Assembly (NCBI RefSeq): GCF_025751575.1
Contig: NZ_JAOWLA010000023.1
Coordinates: forward strand, 1-36,527
Source: Albidovulum sediminicola
GTDB taxonomy: Bacteria; Pseudomonadota; Alphaproteobacteria; Rhodobacterales; Rhodobacteraceae
Length of the DNA stretch: 36,527 bases
Direction of reading: 5' to 3'
Positions within the stretch are counted from its first letter, which is position 1, and each line of letters opens with the position of its first letter. Below are positions 15,579 to 22,755 of this stretch, one piece after another. The translations under genes and the position numbers were made by a program. The notes beneath the pieces were generated by a model. That model saw nothing but the letters and a program-made list of their open reading frames with translations, made no database searches and was not told where the DNA came from.

Positions 15579-15728
15579 TTACCAGAGCGGATGAAACCGG
15601 CGGGACGCCGTTTCGGGCCAGGGATCGAGGCCGATGTCGCGCATGATGTGGGACGGCAAATCGCGGGGCAGTTCGTGCGGAATGCCCTGGGAACGCCGGA
15701 GGTTGCGGCGGAGAAACGGAATGATCAT
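15579..15728 (-). CDS. 49-residue RDIGLD (DUF1127-like) protein
   Basis: This small gene sits in the 183-bp gap between the DsbA/FrnE-like and DMT genes. ATG 15728 has AAGGAT seven bases upstream. The product begins MIIPFLRRNLRRSQG, contains ELPRDLPSHIMRDIGLDPWP and ends FHPLW. The Arg-rich start and RDIGLDP core are like the protein at 5265-5495 and like DUF1127 peptides. Spacing of 12 and 21 bp to its neighbours, plus the ribosome binding site, argue that it is translated as part of the operon. Its function is unknown; both copies stand next to redox enzymes. Confidence 0.65.
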   Translation of the reverse strand: MIIPFLRRNLRRSQGIPHELPRDLPSHIMRDIGLDPWPETASRRFHPLW

Positions 15729-15740
15729 GGACGTATCCTT

Positions 15741-16379
15741 TCAAGCGGCGGCGCGAAGAGCCGCGTGCATCTGCGCGGCCAGGTCTTCACGCGATCCGTT
15801 GACGAGCCGGGTGCCCGTCTCTCGGACGACAAGTGTCGGGATTACGCGGACCTGAAGCGCGCGGGCGAACTTGCGGTCGGCGTGGACGGCTTGGGCGGTG
15901 GCGGGGTCATCGAAGACATCGGCAAAGGCTGCGGCTTCGAAGCCGAGATCACGTGCCGCCCGCGACACCGTTGCAGGATCGGCGACGTTGCGGGCCTCGG
16001 CTAGATGGGCGCGCTGCAACCTGTCGAACATGTCCCAGTGGGCTGCCTGCCCGCCGATCCGCTCCGCCGCCTTGCAGCCAAGCGCGGCGGTCATCCCGTG
16101 GGGGTAGTCGAACCTTGCCGCGCGCATGGCGTCGATGTCGATGCGTTCGGGCTGGTCGCTGGATTCCCGACACTGCGACCAGTGCCCGAGAATGGTTTGA
16201 CGAGCTTCCTCTGGCCTGCCCCAGCGTTCGGCCATCTCGGCGCGGTCTGCCTGAAGAACGAAGGTGCGGTGGCGGAGGTCGAGGTCGAAATCCTCCGCGA
16301 GGCCACGCATCCTCGACGAGATGTTGAAACACCAGCAGCAGACGACATCATGAAAGAAATCGATCGTGAGCGAGGCCAT
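15741..16379 (-). CDS. DsbA-family (FrnE-like) oxidoreductase
   Basis: A cytoplasmic protein of 212 residues with the DsbA/FrnE thioredoxin-like fold: ITDFFHDVVCCWCFN-type start with a C14-C-W-C17 active site, a helical insertion containing ARFDYPHGMTAALGCKAAERIGG, and the cis-proline strand VRVIPTLVV. FrnE-like proteins act as disulfide isomerases or polyketide-type oxidoreductases and are often linked to oxidative stress. ATG 16379 overlaps the WrbA stop (TGATG), so translation is coupled; GTG 16382 is the alternative. An extra Cys directly inside the active-site motif (CCWC) is unusual. Confidence 0.85.
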   Translation of the reverse strand: MASLTIDFFHDVVCCWCFNISSRMRGLAEDFDLDLRHRTFVLQADRAEMAERWGRPEEARQTILGHWSQCRESSDQPERIDIDAMRAARFDYPHGMTAALGCKAAERIGGQAAHWDMFDRLQRAHLAEARNVADPATVSRAARDLGFEAAAFADVFDDPATAQAVHADRKFARALQVRVIPTLVVRETGTRLVNGSREDLAAQMHAALRAAA

Positions 16380-17002
16380 CACGCGGCCTCCGCTTGCAGA
16401 CTAGCGCCCTTGAGGCGCGCGGCAATGCGCGCCACATGCGCACCCTGAAAACGCGCCCCGGCAAGGTCAGTTTCGGACGGCGCGCGGCCACCATCCGCCC
16501 CGGCGATCGTACCCGCGCCATAGGGCGCACCGCCGACAATCTCACTGGCCGTTGTCTGGCCGGCGAACGTATAGGGCATGCCGGCAATCAGCATCCCGAA
16601 ATGCTGAAGCGGGATCTGGGTGGAGAGCAGCGTCGCCTCATGCCCGCCGTGCTGCGATCCGGTGGAGGCAAAGACGGCCGCGACCTTGCCCACAAGCGCG
16701 TTGCGCGCCCAGAGACTGCCGGCCTGGTCGAGGAAGGATTTCATCTGCCCGGCCATCATCCCGAAAAGCGTCGGCGTGCCGAAGATGACCGCATCGTAGG
16801 CTTCAAGGTCGGCCGGCGTCGCAACGGGGGTCTCGTCCGCGGCGAAACCTGCTTTGTGCCGGATGCTCTCAGGCACGGTTTCGGGAATGCGGCGCGGGTC
16901 AACCTCCGTGCCGGGCACGCTGCGGGCCCCCTCGGCCTCCGCCTGCGCGAGGGCACGGACGTGGCCGTAGCTGGAGTAGTAGAGAACGAGTATGCGGGTC
17001 AT
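16379..17002 (-). CDS. wrbA: NAD(P)H:quinone oxidoreductase, WrbA type
   Basis: The 207-residue flavodoxin-like protein begins MTRILVLYYSSYGHVRALAQA, the FMN phosphate loop of WrbA. It contains AVIFGTPTLFGMMAGQMKSFLDQ, AAVFASTGSQHGGHEATLLS and MPYTFAGQTTASEIVGGAPYGAGTIAG. WrbA reduces quinones by two electrons, protecting against redox cycling. ATG 17002 with GAGAGGA upstream is preferred to the longer in-frame start at 17029. It lies 106 bp downstream of, and in the same direction as, a LysR gene that may control it, and it is translationally coupled to the DsbA-like gene. Confidence 0.93.
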   Translation of the reverse strand: MTRILVLYYSSYGHVRALAQAEAEGARSVPGTEVDPRRIPETVPESIRHKAGFAADETPVATPADLEAYDAVIFGTPTLFGMMAGQMKSFLDQAGSLWARNALVGKVAAVFASTGSQHGGHEATLLSTQIPLQHFGMLIAGMPYTFAGQTTASEIVGGAPYGAGTIAGADGGRAPSETDLAGARFQGAHVARIAARLKGASLQAEAA

Positions 17003-17054
17003 GGGATCCTCTCGGGCTTCGGGTTTCATTGCCCAGGAAGATCGTGCAAGCGTG

Positions 17055-17104
17055 CGGCCGGAATAACCGGCCGGCTCTCACTTCATTCTTTACTCCCGTT
17101 GAAT
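17055..17104. promoter_or_regulatory. Dyads between LysR gene and wrbA
   Basis: CGGCCGG (17055-17061) and CCGGCCG (17067-17073) form a 7-bp stem with a 5-base AT loop. ATTC (17085-17088) and GAAT (17101-17104) are a 12-base-spaced dyad of the general LysR-box shape. Together they could be the LysR terminator and the wrbA control region. Confidence 0.35.
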
Positions 17105-17108
17105 AATC

Positions 17109-17996
17109 TCAGGATCGCAGCGCCACGCGAAGATGGTCGAGAAATGCCGTCACCTTCGCATCGATGCCCAGCCGCGAGGCCGTCAGCGCAAAGATTTCCG
17201 GCGCGGGAAGCTCCCAGTCGGGCAGCACCCGCACCAGATCGCCCCGCTGTTCGGCATCGTTTGATACGAAGTCCGGCAATGTGCCGATCCCCTGCCCCGC
17301 GATCAGGAGATCGCGCAGCACCAGACTGTTACCGACCCGAACCGGCGGATCGAGCGTGACGGTGTGTGGCCCGGCCGGACCCTTCAGGGTCCAGGCGGTC
17401 AGGTGATCGGCCAAGAGAAAGCCCACGATCTTGTGGTGTTGGATCTCGTCGGGCGTTTTCGGGGTTCCCGCGCGTCGCAGGTAACTTGGCGCAGCGAAGA
17501 TCCGCTGGCGCATGGTTCCGACCCGTCGCGCGACCAACGCCGAGTCCGGCATCGCGGGCCGAATGCGGATCGAGACATCGAAACCGCCCTCGACCATGTC
17601 CACCACCCGGTCGTCGAGGGAGAGTGTGAGCCGAAGGTCGGGAAAGGCGTCGAGAAAGCCCGGCAGCATCGGCGCGATGACCATCTGCCCGAACGAGCTC
17701 GATGCGTTGACCTTTAGGTGACCGCGCACAGCCCCTGCCCCGTCGCGTATCCGGCTTTCCACGAGGCTGACAGCATTCAGGATGCTGCGCGCCTCGTCGT
17801 AGTAGAGCCGCCCGGCATCGGTCAGCGACATGGCACGCGTCGTCCGGGTCAGCAGCGTGCAGCCCAGGCTTTCTTCAAGAAGCTTGATCTCGCGGCTCAG
17901 AAGCGCGGGTGATACGCCCAGGTCTTCCGCCGCCCTCGCGAAGCTGCCGCGCTCGACGATGCGGCGGAATGCGTGCATGACAGATAGCTTGTCCAT
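17109..17996 (-). CDS. LysR-family regulator
   Basis: The 295-residue protein has the winged helix-turn-helix at its N-terminus (MHAFRRIVERGSFARAAEDLGVSPALLSREIKLLEESLGCTLL). The effector domain starts at about residue 90 (GHLKVNASSSFGQMVIAPMLPGFLDAFPDLRLTLSLDDRVVDMVEGGFDVSIR). The DQ-type layout is that of the large CrgA/YafC-like subgroup. ATG 17996 is taken because the domain begins right there, although the frame stays open upstream to 18155. It probably controls the downstream wrbA operon, which is transcribed in the same direction. Confidence 0.9.
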   Translation of the reverse strand: MDKLSVMHAFRRIVERGSFARAAEDLGVSPALLSREIKLLEESLGCTLLTRTTRAMSLTDAGRLYYDEARSILNAVSLVESRIRDGAGAVRGHLKVNASSSFGQMVIAPMLPGFLDAFPDLRLTLSLDDRVVDMVEGGFDVSIRIRPAMPDSALVARRVGTMRQRIFAAPSYLRRAGTPKTPDEIQHHKIVGFLLADHLTAWTLKGPAGPHTVTLDPPVRVGNSLVLRDLLIAGQGIGTLPDFVSNDAEQRGDLVRVLPDWELPAPEIFALTASRLGIDAKVTAFLDHLRVALRS

Positions 17997-18167
17997 ACCT
18001 GTGGCGCCTCTTTTTCGCTCGCCTCGCGCAATCGGGTCGGTTGAGCGAGCCAGGTTTAGGGTACCCGGGCACCGGCCAAACGGCACGGCGAGCGCCCACT
18101 CTCGTGTGAACGCTACAGGGGTTCGCCGGAAGACCCAAGCCGCGCGCTTGGCCAAACTCAGATCGCC

Positions 18168-18193
18168 GCTGGCACCATTGCGATGGCGCCAGC
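18168..18193. terminator. 11-bp hairpin downstream of the multicopper oxidase gene
   Basis: GCTGGCACCAT (18168-18178) and ATGGCGCCAGC (18183-18193) pair with one mismatch around a TGCG loop. It lies 60 bp past the oxidase stop on the minus strand. No T tract follows. The rest of the 255-bp gap (17997-18252) should contain the LysR promoter, but no boxes stand out. Confidence 0.45.
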
Positions 18194-18252
18194 CAGCGTT
18201 GCGGGAGTGTCGGGGCCATCGTGGACTTCACGAGGCCCCAACGACGGGCGCA

Positions 18253-19746
18253 TCAGGCGGCCGCAGTGACCGCGAACTCGGTCATCATGCCGGTTGCCAG
18301 ATGCGGCATGTGGTGGCAGTGCAGCATCCAGCGCGCGGCCTCGCCCGCGTCGAGCGCGACTGTCACCATCGACATCGGCGGGACATAGACCGTATCGCGC
18401 ATTGCGCCGGAGAGGCGGCGGCCGTTGATCTCGACCACCTGAAAGACATGCCCGTGCAGATGCATCGGATGCCCCATCATCGACATGTTGTGGAACATCA
18501 GTTCCACCCTCTCGCCGGATCGGGCGCGCACCGGGGCGTGATTGCCCCAGGTTTGCCCGTCGATCGTCCAGACATAGGGCTGCATGGACCCGCCGAGCAT
18601 GAGCATCCGGTTGCGATCGACGGCGCGCGCCGGCAGGCCGCCCCTGGCAACCAGGCGCGCCTCCTGCGCCAGGTCGATGTCGAAGGCCGGGGCCTCCGCA
18701 TCCGCCAGTGGCTCGATCCGGCGAATATCGGCCCCCTGCGTCGCCAGGATAAGCCCGGTGCGTTCCCGCGCGCCTTCCCGCACCGCAAGGATCGGCCAGG
18801 CACCGCCTTCGTTCGGCAGATCGATCTCGATGTCGAGGCGCTGGCCCATCGCCACGCCGAAGCGGTTGCCTGGCAGCGGCTCCACGCCATGCCCGTCCAC
18901 CGCCACCAGACGCGACGCGGCGGTTCCGGTGTCGATCCAGAACACGGTCGCGGCGGAGGCGTTGATCACACGCAGCCGGACGCGTCCGCCGCGCTCGACG
19001 CTCACCACCTCAGGGTCGGCCAGCGTGCGGTCGTTCGCGAGATAGGCATCCCAATCGTAGTCGTTGAGGTCCATCTCCATCGCCATGCCGCCCATCGCCA
19101 TGCCTGCCATACCAGGTGCCATAGTGGATGGATCAGTAGGCGCGTCGGGTGCCATGCCCTGAGCCCCGTGCCCGCCGTCATGTCCGCCGCCATGGCCACC
19201 GCCATGGCCGCCGGTGATCTCTGCCAGAACCTCCTCGGGGTCCTTGAAGGAGAAGTCGTGCAGGAACAGCACCACCTCTTGCCGGTCTTCGGCCGCCTCC
19301 TCGGCCGAGCGCACGATCAATGGCGCGGCCAGCAGCCGCATCTCCTGCACGGGGATATGGCTGTGCATCCAGTGCGTGCCCGTCCGCGGAACGAAGTCGT
19401 AGTCGCGCGTCTCGCCCGGGGCGAGCGTGGGCATCGGCATGTCGGGCACACCGTCCTGCACATTGGGCGGGATCTGCCCGTGCCAATGCACAATGGTCGG
19501 CTGATCGAGCGCGTTCGTCAGCGCCACCCGAAACGGTGCCCCCGGATCCAGGATGAGGCCTTGGCCGCCGTCGGACCGCGCCAAGCCCCAGACACTGGCG
19601 GCTCGGCCGTTCACCTCGATGGTCCGGCGCACCGCTGACAGCGCGACGGGCGCGGCGGTCTGGGCCCGCGCAACGGCGGGAAACCGGGAAACCGCGCATG
19701 CGGCGCCCCCTGCGGCCAGGAGGCCGCGTCTCGTGAATGTCGTCAT
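18253..19746 (-). CDS. Tat-exported multicopper oxidase (CueO/CopA-like)
   Basis: The 497-residue protein starts with a twin-arginine signal (TFTRRGLLAAGGAAC). Its cupredoxin domains carry all four copper motifs: HWHG (87-90), HSH (128-130), HPMHLHG in the C-terminal domain, and HCHHMPHLATGM (476-487), in which Cys477, His482 and Met487 are the type 1 copper ligands. Between domains 1 and 2 lies a His-rich stretch (about 181-193, GGHGGGH units) followed by a Met-rich stretch (about 198-225). Such regions typically bind Cu(I) in CueO and CopA. It should oxidise Cu(I) in the periplasm. GAGGAGA precedes ATG 19746. It follows the small secreted protein gene by 68 bp. Confidence 0.95.
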   Translation of the reverse strand: MTTFTRRGLLAAGGAACAVSRFPAVARAQTAAPVALSAVRRTIEVNGRAASVWGLARSDGGQGLILDPGAPFRVALTNALDQPTIVHWHGQIPPNVQDGVPDMPMPTLAPGETRDYDFVPRTGTHWMHSHIPVQEMRLLAAPLIVRSAEEAAEDRQEVVLFLHDFSFKDPEEVLAEITGGHGGGHGGGHDGGHGAQGMAPDAPTDPSTMAPGMAGMAMGGMAMEMDLNDYDWDAYLANDRTLADPEVVSVERGGRVRLRVINASAATVFWIDTGTAASRLVAVDGHGVEPLPGNRFGVAMGQRLDIEIDLPNEGGAWPILAVREGARERTGLILATQGADIRRIEPLADAEAPAFDIDLAQEARLVARGGLPARAVDRNRMLMLGGSMQPYVWTIDGQTWGNHAPVRARSGERVELMFHNMSMMGHPMHLHGHVFQVVEINGRRLSGAMRDTVYVPPMSMVTVALDAGEAARWMLHCHHMPHLATGMMTEFAVTAAA

Positions 19747-19814
19747 CTTCGTCTCCTCGGGCCGCATTGGCCCGGTTGTAATGGGGGGATATGGCCCTTG
19801 TGGACCTGGCCTGT

Positions 19815-20153
19815 TCAGACGAAGACCGCCCTTGGCGGACGTTCGTCCACCTCCGGCACCGTTCCATGCGGCGCGATCCACCGGGCCATCACGAACCCGT
19901 CCCAGCGCCAACGCAACCTGAGGGGATGGTCGCGCAGCACCGAAAACTCAACGGTGGCCGCACAGTAGATCTGGCAGGCAACGGCTCCGCCATGGCGCGT
20001 GGTCTCTTGCGGGCTGTGCATTCCCATGTGACCGCCCCAGTCCGCTCTGGCATGCCGATCGACGGCATTGGCCGCTACGCCGTGCGACAGCGGTGCCGCG
20101 ACCAGTGTCGCGAGAAGGAGAATCGACAGGGCAATCGCCAGGAAACGCTGCAT
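19815..20153 (-). CDS. Small secreted His/Met/Cys protein, copper context
   Basis: A 112-residue protein with an N-terminal signal peptide (MQRFLAIALSILLLATLVAAPLSHG). A short metal-ligand-rich segment follows (GGHMGMHSPQETTRHGG), then ACQIYCA with Cys60 and Cys64. The C-terminal half is rich in Arg and Trp (LRLRWRWDGF) and ends in a basic/aromatic tail. I do not recognise a named family; it resembles small periplasmic proteins found beside copper oxidases. It stands between the HMA chaperone and the multicopper oxidase on the same strand, which suggests a copper-binding or copper-delivery job. No strong ribosome binding site precedes ATG 20153. Confidence 0.7.
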   Translation of the reverse strand: MQRFLAIALSILLLATLVAAPLSHGVAANAVDRHARADWGGHMGMHSPQETTRHGGAVACQIYCAATVEFSVLRDHPLRLRWRWDGFVMARWIAPHGTVPEVDERPPRAVFV

Positions 20154-20323
20154 GGGACTGAGGATAGAACGGTTTCCGGCACCTCTGCATCAAGTCTTCG
20201 TAGGGTGTGCGGGTGGACCGCTCTTGTGCCGCGCGGCCCACGCGATCGTTTTCAGTTTGCCGCATGGTCGGGGCTGTGCCCATCCGTTCTAGTTTGGCGC
20301 TCGCCTGGCACCATTTGCCCCCG

Positions 20324-20524
20324 TCACGCGGCGTCGCGGGTGGCGGGGTAGCCTGCCTCGGCGAGCACCGCCTCGATCTCGGCACGCGCGGCCGAGGTCT
20401 CGACCGCGATGGCGCGGTTCTCGGGGTCAGCTTTGACGACAGCGCCCTTGTCGACCGACTGGATCGCCTTCGTCACGCTCCGGGCGCAGCCGAAGCAGGT
20501 GAAGTGCGGGATGTGGAATTGCAT
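20324..20524 (-). CDS. HMA-domain copper chaperone-like protein
   Basis: The 66-residue protein is a single heavy-metal-associated domain with HFTCFGCARSVTKAIQ (Cys10, Cys13 as the CxxC metal site), then VETSAARAEIEAVLAEAGY. This is CopZ-like in length and layout, so a cytosolic Cu(I) carrier is likely. GGGAGG is well placed before ATG 20524. A MerR-type promoter lies 30-60 bp upstream. No copper P-type ATPase or MerR regulator is present in the window. The 170 bp between its stop and the next gene shows nothing convincing. Confidence 0.9.
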   Translation of the reverse strand: MQFHIPHFTCFGCARSVTKAIQSVDKGAVVKADPENRAIAVETSAARAEIEAVLAEAGYPATRDAA

Positions 20525-20554
20525 GTTTGCCTCCCTTGTTTGCTTGGCGAGGCA

Positions 20555-20586
20555 AGACCTGGGCGCTCCCAGCATTGGAGGGTCAA
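20555..20586 (-). promoter_or_regulatory. CueR/MerR-type metal-responsive promoter
   Basis: Read on the minus strand, TTGACC (20586-20581) is followed by the imperfect dyad CTCCAATGCTGGGAG (20580-20566). A CAGGTC box comes 19 bp after TTGACC. The 19-bp spacer with a dyad inside it and the TTGACC-CTCC start are hallmarks of CueR-type copper promoters. It sits directly upstream of the HMA chaperone, fitting copper-induced transcription of the chaperone, small protein and oxidase. Confidence 0.55.
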
Positions 20587-20829
20587 GAGAGGCGTTCAGA
20601 TTCTTTTTCTCGCGGGCGGAATCGGCCCTGGCCCTACCGATCCCGCGCATCGGAGAACGCGTGCAAGGCGGGCGCCGCGCTGACCTTCGGGCCGGGGGCA
20701 GGTCTCAGGTTGCGGCGACCGTGATAGGGTTCGACACCCGCACGCGAGCGATGATGCGGTGCGCTGAAGCCGTTCCAATGGGGCGTACGGCCGGGCGCGT
20801 GTTGTCCCGGAACGCCAGAGCCTGCACCT
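20587..20829. other. Intergenic stretch without a recognisable gene
   Basis: Together with the promoter region this gives about 305 bases between the HMA gene and the ankyrin gene. I see no conserved small ORF, hairpin with T tract or repeat here. It must contain the 3' end of the ankyrin transcript. Confidence 0.4.
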
Positions 20830-21504
20830 TTAGTCTAGGCTTTCCAGGCGCTCGACCATCTTCTGGAACCCCCGCGCCCGCGCATGCTGAAGCGGTGACA
20901 CGCCGTCGCGATCGGCCAGTGTCCGGTCGGCGCCGGCCTCAAGCAAGGCATCTAGAACGGCCAGGTGGTCGGGCCCGCCGTCGCCCAGGACAACCGCCTC
21001 CATCACCGCCGTCCAGTGCAGGTTGTTGATGTGATCAAGCGGTGCGCCCGCCGCGATCAGGCGCCGCACCACCTCGACATGACCCAGATGTGCCGCCGCG
21101 ATCAGCGCGGTGCCCTCATAGGGGCTGGTCGTCAGGCCGGGATCGTTGCCAAGCGCGATGGCCAAGGACATCAGCGCGGGATCGTCCGCAACCGCCGCGA
21201 TGGTCACCACGTCGTAGGCGCGGCCCTCAAGCGCGTTCATATCGGCCCCGGCCTCGGCAAGCGCCCGCAGCGCCTCGTCCTGCGAGGCGAAGGCCGCGAC
21301 ATGGGCCGGGGTACGCCCCCTGGGATCACGCGCATCGATCTCGGCACCCTCAGACAGAAGCCGCCGGATCGCCTCCACATCGCCTGCATGCGCAGCTTGG
21401 AAAAGCCCGTCATAGGCGGCAACCTCGCCCGCGGACGGCGCTGTTTGCGCGTCCGCTGCCGCAGACAGGCTGGCCAGAGCCACGATCAGCGCCAAACGTC
21501 TCAT
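20830..21504 (-). CDS. Exported ankyrin-repeat protein
   Basis: The 224-residue protein has a signal peptide (MRRLALIVALASLSAAADAQT) and then ankyrin repeats. Recognisable units are YDGLFQAAHAGDVEAIRRLL, RTPAHVAAFASQDEALRALAEAGADMN, TALIAAAHLGHVEVVRRLIAAGAPLD and HLAVLDALLEAGADRTLADRDG. Such exported ankyrin proteins are presumed to bind other periplasmic proteins; in some bacteria they protect against peroxide beside catalase, but no catalase is here. It is the last gene of the kinase/regulator/HbpS-like run, 69 bp after the HbpS-like stop. Confidence 0.85.
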   Translation of the reverse strand: MRRLALIVALASLSAAADAQTAPSAGEVAAYDGLFQAAHAGDVEAIRRLLSEGAEIDARDPRGRTPAHVAAFASQDEALRALAEAGADMNALEGRAYDVVTIAAVADDPALMSLAIALGNDPGLTTSPYEGTALIAAAHLGHVEVVRRLIAAGAPLDHINNLHWTAVMEAVVLGDGGPDHLAVLDALLEAGADRTLADRDGVSPLQHARARGFQKMVERLESLD

Positions 21505-21573
21505 GCCGGGAACCTCGCAATCGTGGGGAAACGGAGGCGGACCGCACCGGTGGGGCACGGTCCGCCGAGCGCG

Positions 21574-22056
21574 TCACTCGGCGCCGATGGCGTCAAGTCC
21601 GGCCCGTGCGCAGGCCGCGTCGAGGTCGCCGCCCGGCGCGCCGCCGACACCGATCCCGCCGACGAGCGCGCCACCGATACGGATCGGCAGGCCGCCGGCC
21701 TGGATGACCAGACGCGGGTCCATGTCCCGCAGACCCTCATTCTGCGCATTTTCGCCGATGAACTGGGCAAGACCCGCCGTATCGCGGCCCAGAGAGGCAG
21801 AGGTGAACGCCTTGCCCTGCGCGCTTCCAACGGTGTGGGGGCCCGAATTGTCGGCCTTCAGGTGCACCTTGGTTGCCCCGTCGCGCGCCACGATCGCGAC
21901 GCTCACGGCGTAGCCATCCGCCGCACAGGCCTCAAGCGCGGTATTCGCGGCTTTCGCGGCCAGCGTCAGCGGCAGATAGGGGGCGGTCGGAAGTTCTTGC
22001 GCGGTTGCGGCCAGGGGTGCGGCCAGGGCGGCCATGAAGACGGTAGCTTTCAGCAT
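21574..22056 (-). CDS. Exported GlcG/HbpS-family (DUF336) protein
   Basis: The 160-residue protein has a signal peptide (MLKATVFMAALAAPLAATAQE) and a single DUF336 domain: AANTALEACAADGYAVSVAIVARDGATKVHLKADN, KAFTSASLGRDTAGLAQF, then GGLPIRIGGALVGGIGVGGAPGGDLDAACARAGLDAI. HbpS, a Streptomyces relative, binds heme outside the cell and modulates the SenS/SenR two-component system. Here the gene stands immediately downstream of a sensor kinase/response regulator pair on the same strand, with GAAGGAG before ATG 22056. That arrangement suggests an accessory sensor or target of the pair, which is inference. Confidence 0.88.
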   Translation of the reverse strand: MLKATVFMAALAAPLAATAQELPTAPYLPLTLAAKAANTALEACAADGYAVSVAIVARDGATKVHLKADNSGPHTVGSAQGKAFTSASLGRDTAGLAQFIGENAQNEGLRDMDPRLVIQAGGLPIRIGGALVGGIGVGGAPGGDLDAACARAGLDAIGAE

Positions 22057-22135
22057 GACGGTTCTCCTTCGCTGGTGATGAGGAGAGTCTTACCGGATGC
22101 CGAACCATATCCCCATTCGTGGACCGGCCACGGGG

Positions 22136-22152
22136 CCTCAGTAGTTCTACGG
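22136..22152. promoter_or_regulatory. 17-bp element, copy 2, upstream of the HbpS-like gene
   Basis: On the minus strand this reads CCGTAGAACTACTGAGG, with core GTAG-N2-CTAC. It overlaps the stop codon of the response regulator gene and lies about 80 bp before the HbpS-like ATG. It differs at one base from the copy at 24383-24399 upstream of the kinase. It is a candidate binding site of the adjacent response regulator. Confidence 0.6.
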
Positions 22153-22755
22153 AGTGTCTTCTGCCTCGATCCAGAGACGGGTCATCTCCGCCGGGGATGT
22201 GGTGCCCAGCTTGGCGCCGATCGCGGCGCGATGGCTCTCCACCGTTCGGGGAGAGACGGCCAGGGCCGTGGCAATGTCGCGGGTCGCAAAGCCCCGCGCG
22301 ACAAGCGACAGGACCTCATGTTCGCGGGGCGTCAGGCCGGCGATGAGCGCGCGCGTCTCCTCGCGCTCCGCTTGCTTCGCCGCCGCCTTGCCAAGCGCCG
22401 TCTGGCCCTTCTGTATCGCGTCGATCAGGTCCTGTTCGTCGACCGGCTTCGACAGGAAATCAATGGCGCCGTTGCGGAACGCCTTTCGGCAGGCCTCGAT
22501 ATCACCATGGCCGGAGATCACGACCGTCGGCCAGTCCACGCCCGATCCGGCAAGCCTTTCCTGCAGCTTGAGGCCCGAAATCACGGGCATCCGGATATCC
22601 AGGATCAGGCAACCGGGTTCCAGCGCCGGCAGGGCTTGCAGGAACTCCTCCGGCCCCGGAAAGGATCGCACGTCGATACCCACGGTCGACAACAGAAGGC
22701 AAAGCGCGTCCCGCACCGCCCGGTCGTCATCGACAAGATAGACCGGCGGGCTCAT
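22147..22755 (-). CDS. FixJ/NarL-type response regulator
   Basis: The 202-residue protein has an N-terminal receiver domain (VYLVDDDRAVRDAL, phospho-acceptor Asp53 in CLILDIRMP, Ser81, Lys103 in FLSKPV). A C-terminal LuxR-type helix-turn-helix follows (LTPREHEVLSLVARGFATRDIATALAVSPRTVESHRAAIGAKLG). It is a DNA-binding transcriptional activator phosphorylated by the kinase encoded just upstream; the start overlaps the kinase stop (ATGA at 22752-22755), so both are made together. The length and SPRTVE helix are those of the FixJ/TtrR class. The 17-bp repeats flanking the pair are its probable target. Confidence 0.94.
   Translation of the reverse strand: MSPPVYLVDDDRAVRDALCLLLSTVGIDVRSFPGPEEFLQALPALEPGCLILDIRMPVISGLKLQERLAGSGVDWPTVVISGHGDIEACRKAFRNGAIDFLSKPVDEQDLIDAIQKGQTALGKAAAKQAEREETRALIAGLTPREHEVLSLVARGFATRDIATALAVSPRTVESHRAAIGAKLGTTSPAEMTRLWIEAEDTP

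Noticed and set aside
17830-19638. A 602-codon plus-strand open frame across the LysR and multicopper oxidase genes
   Set aside because: It lies opposite two well-identified genes, has no family motif and a composition rich in Arg, His and Pro typical of antisense frames in GC-rich DNA.
19948-20385. A 145-codon minus-strand frame between the HMA and small secreted protein genes
   Set aside because: It overlaps both real genes in another frame and has no signal peptide or motif.
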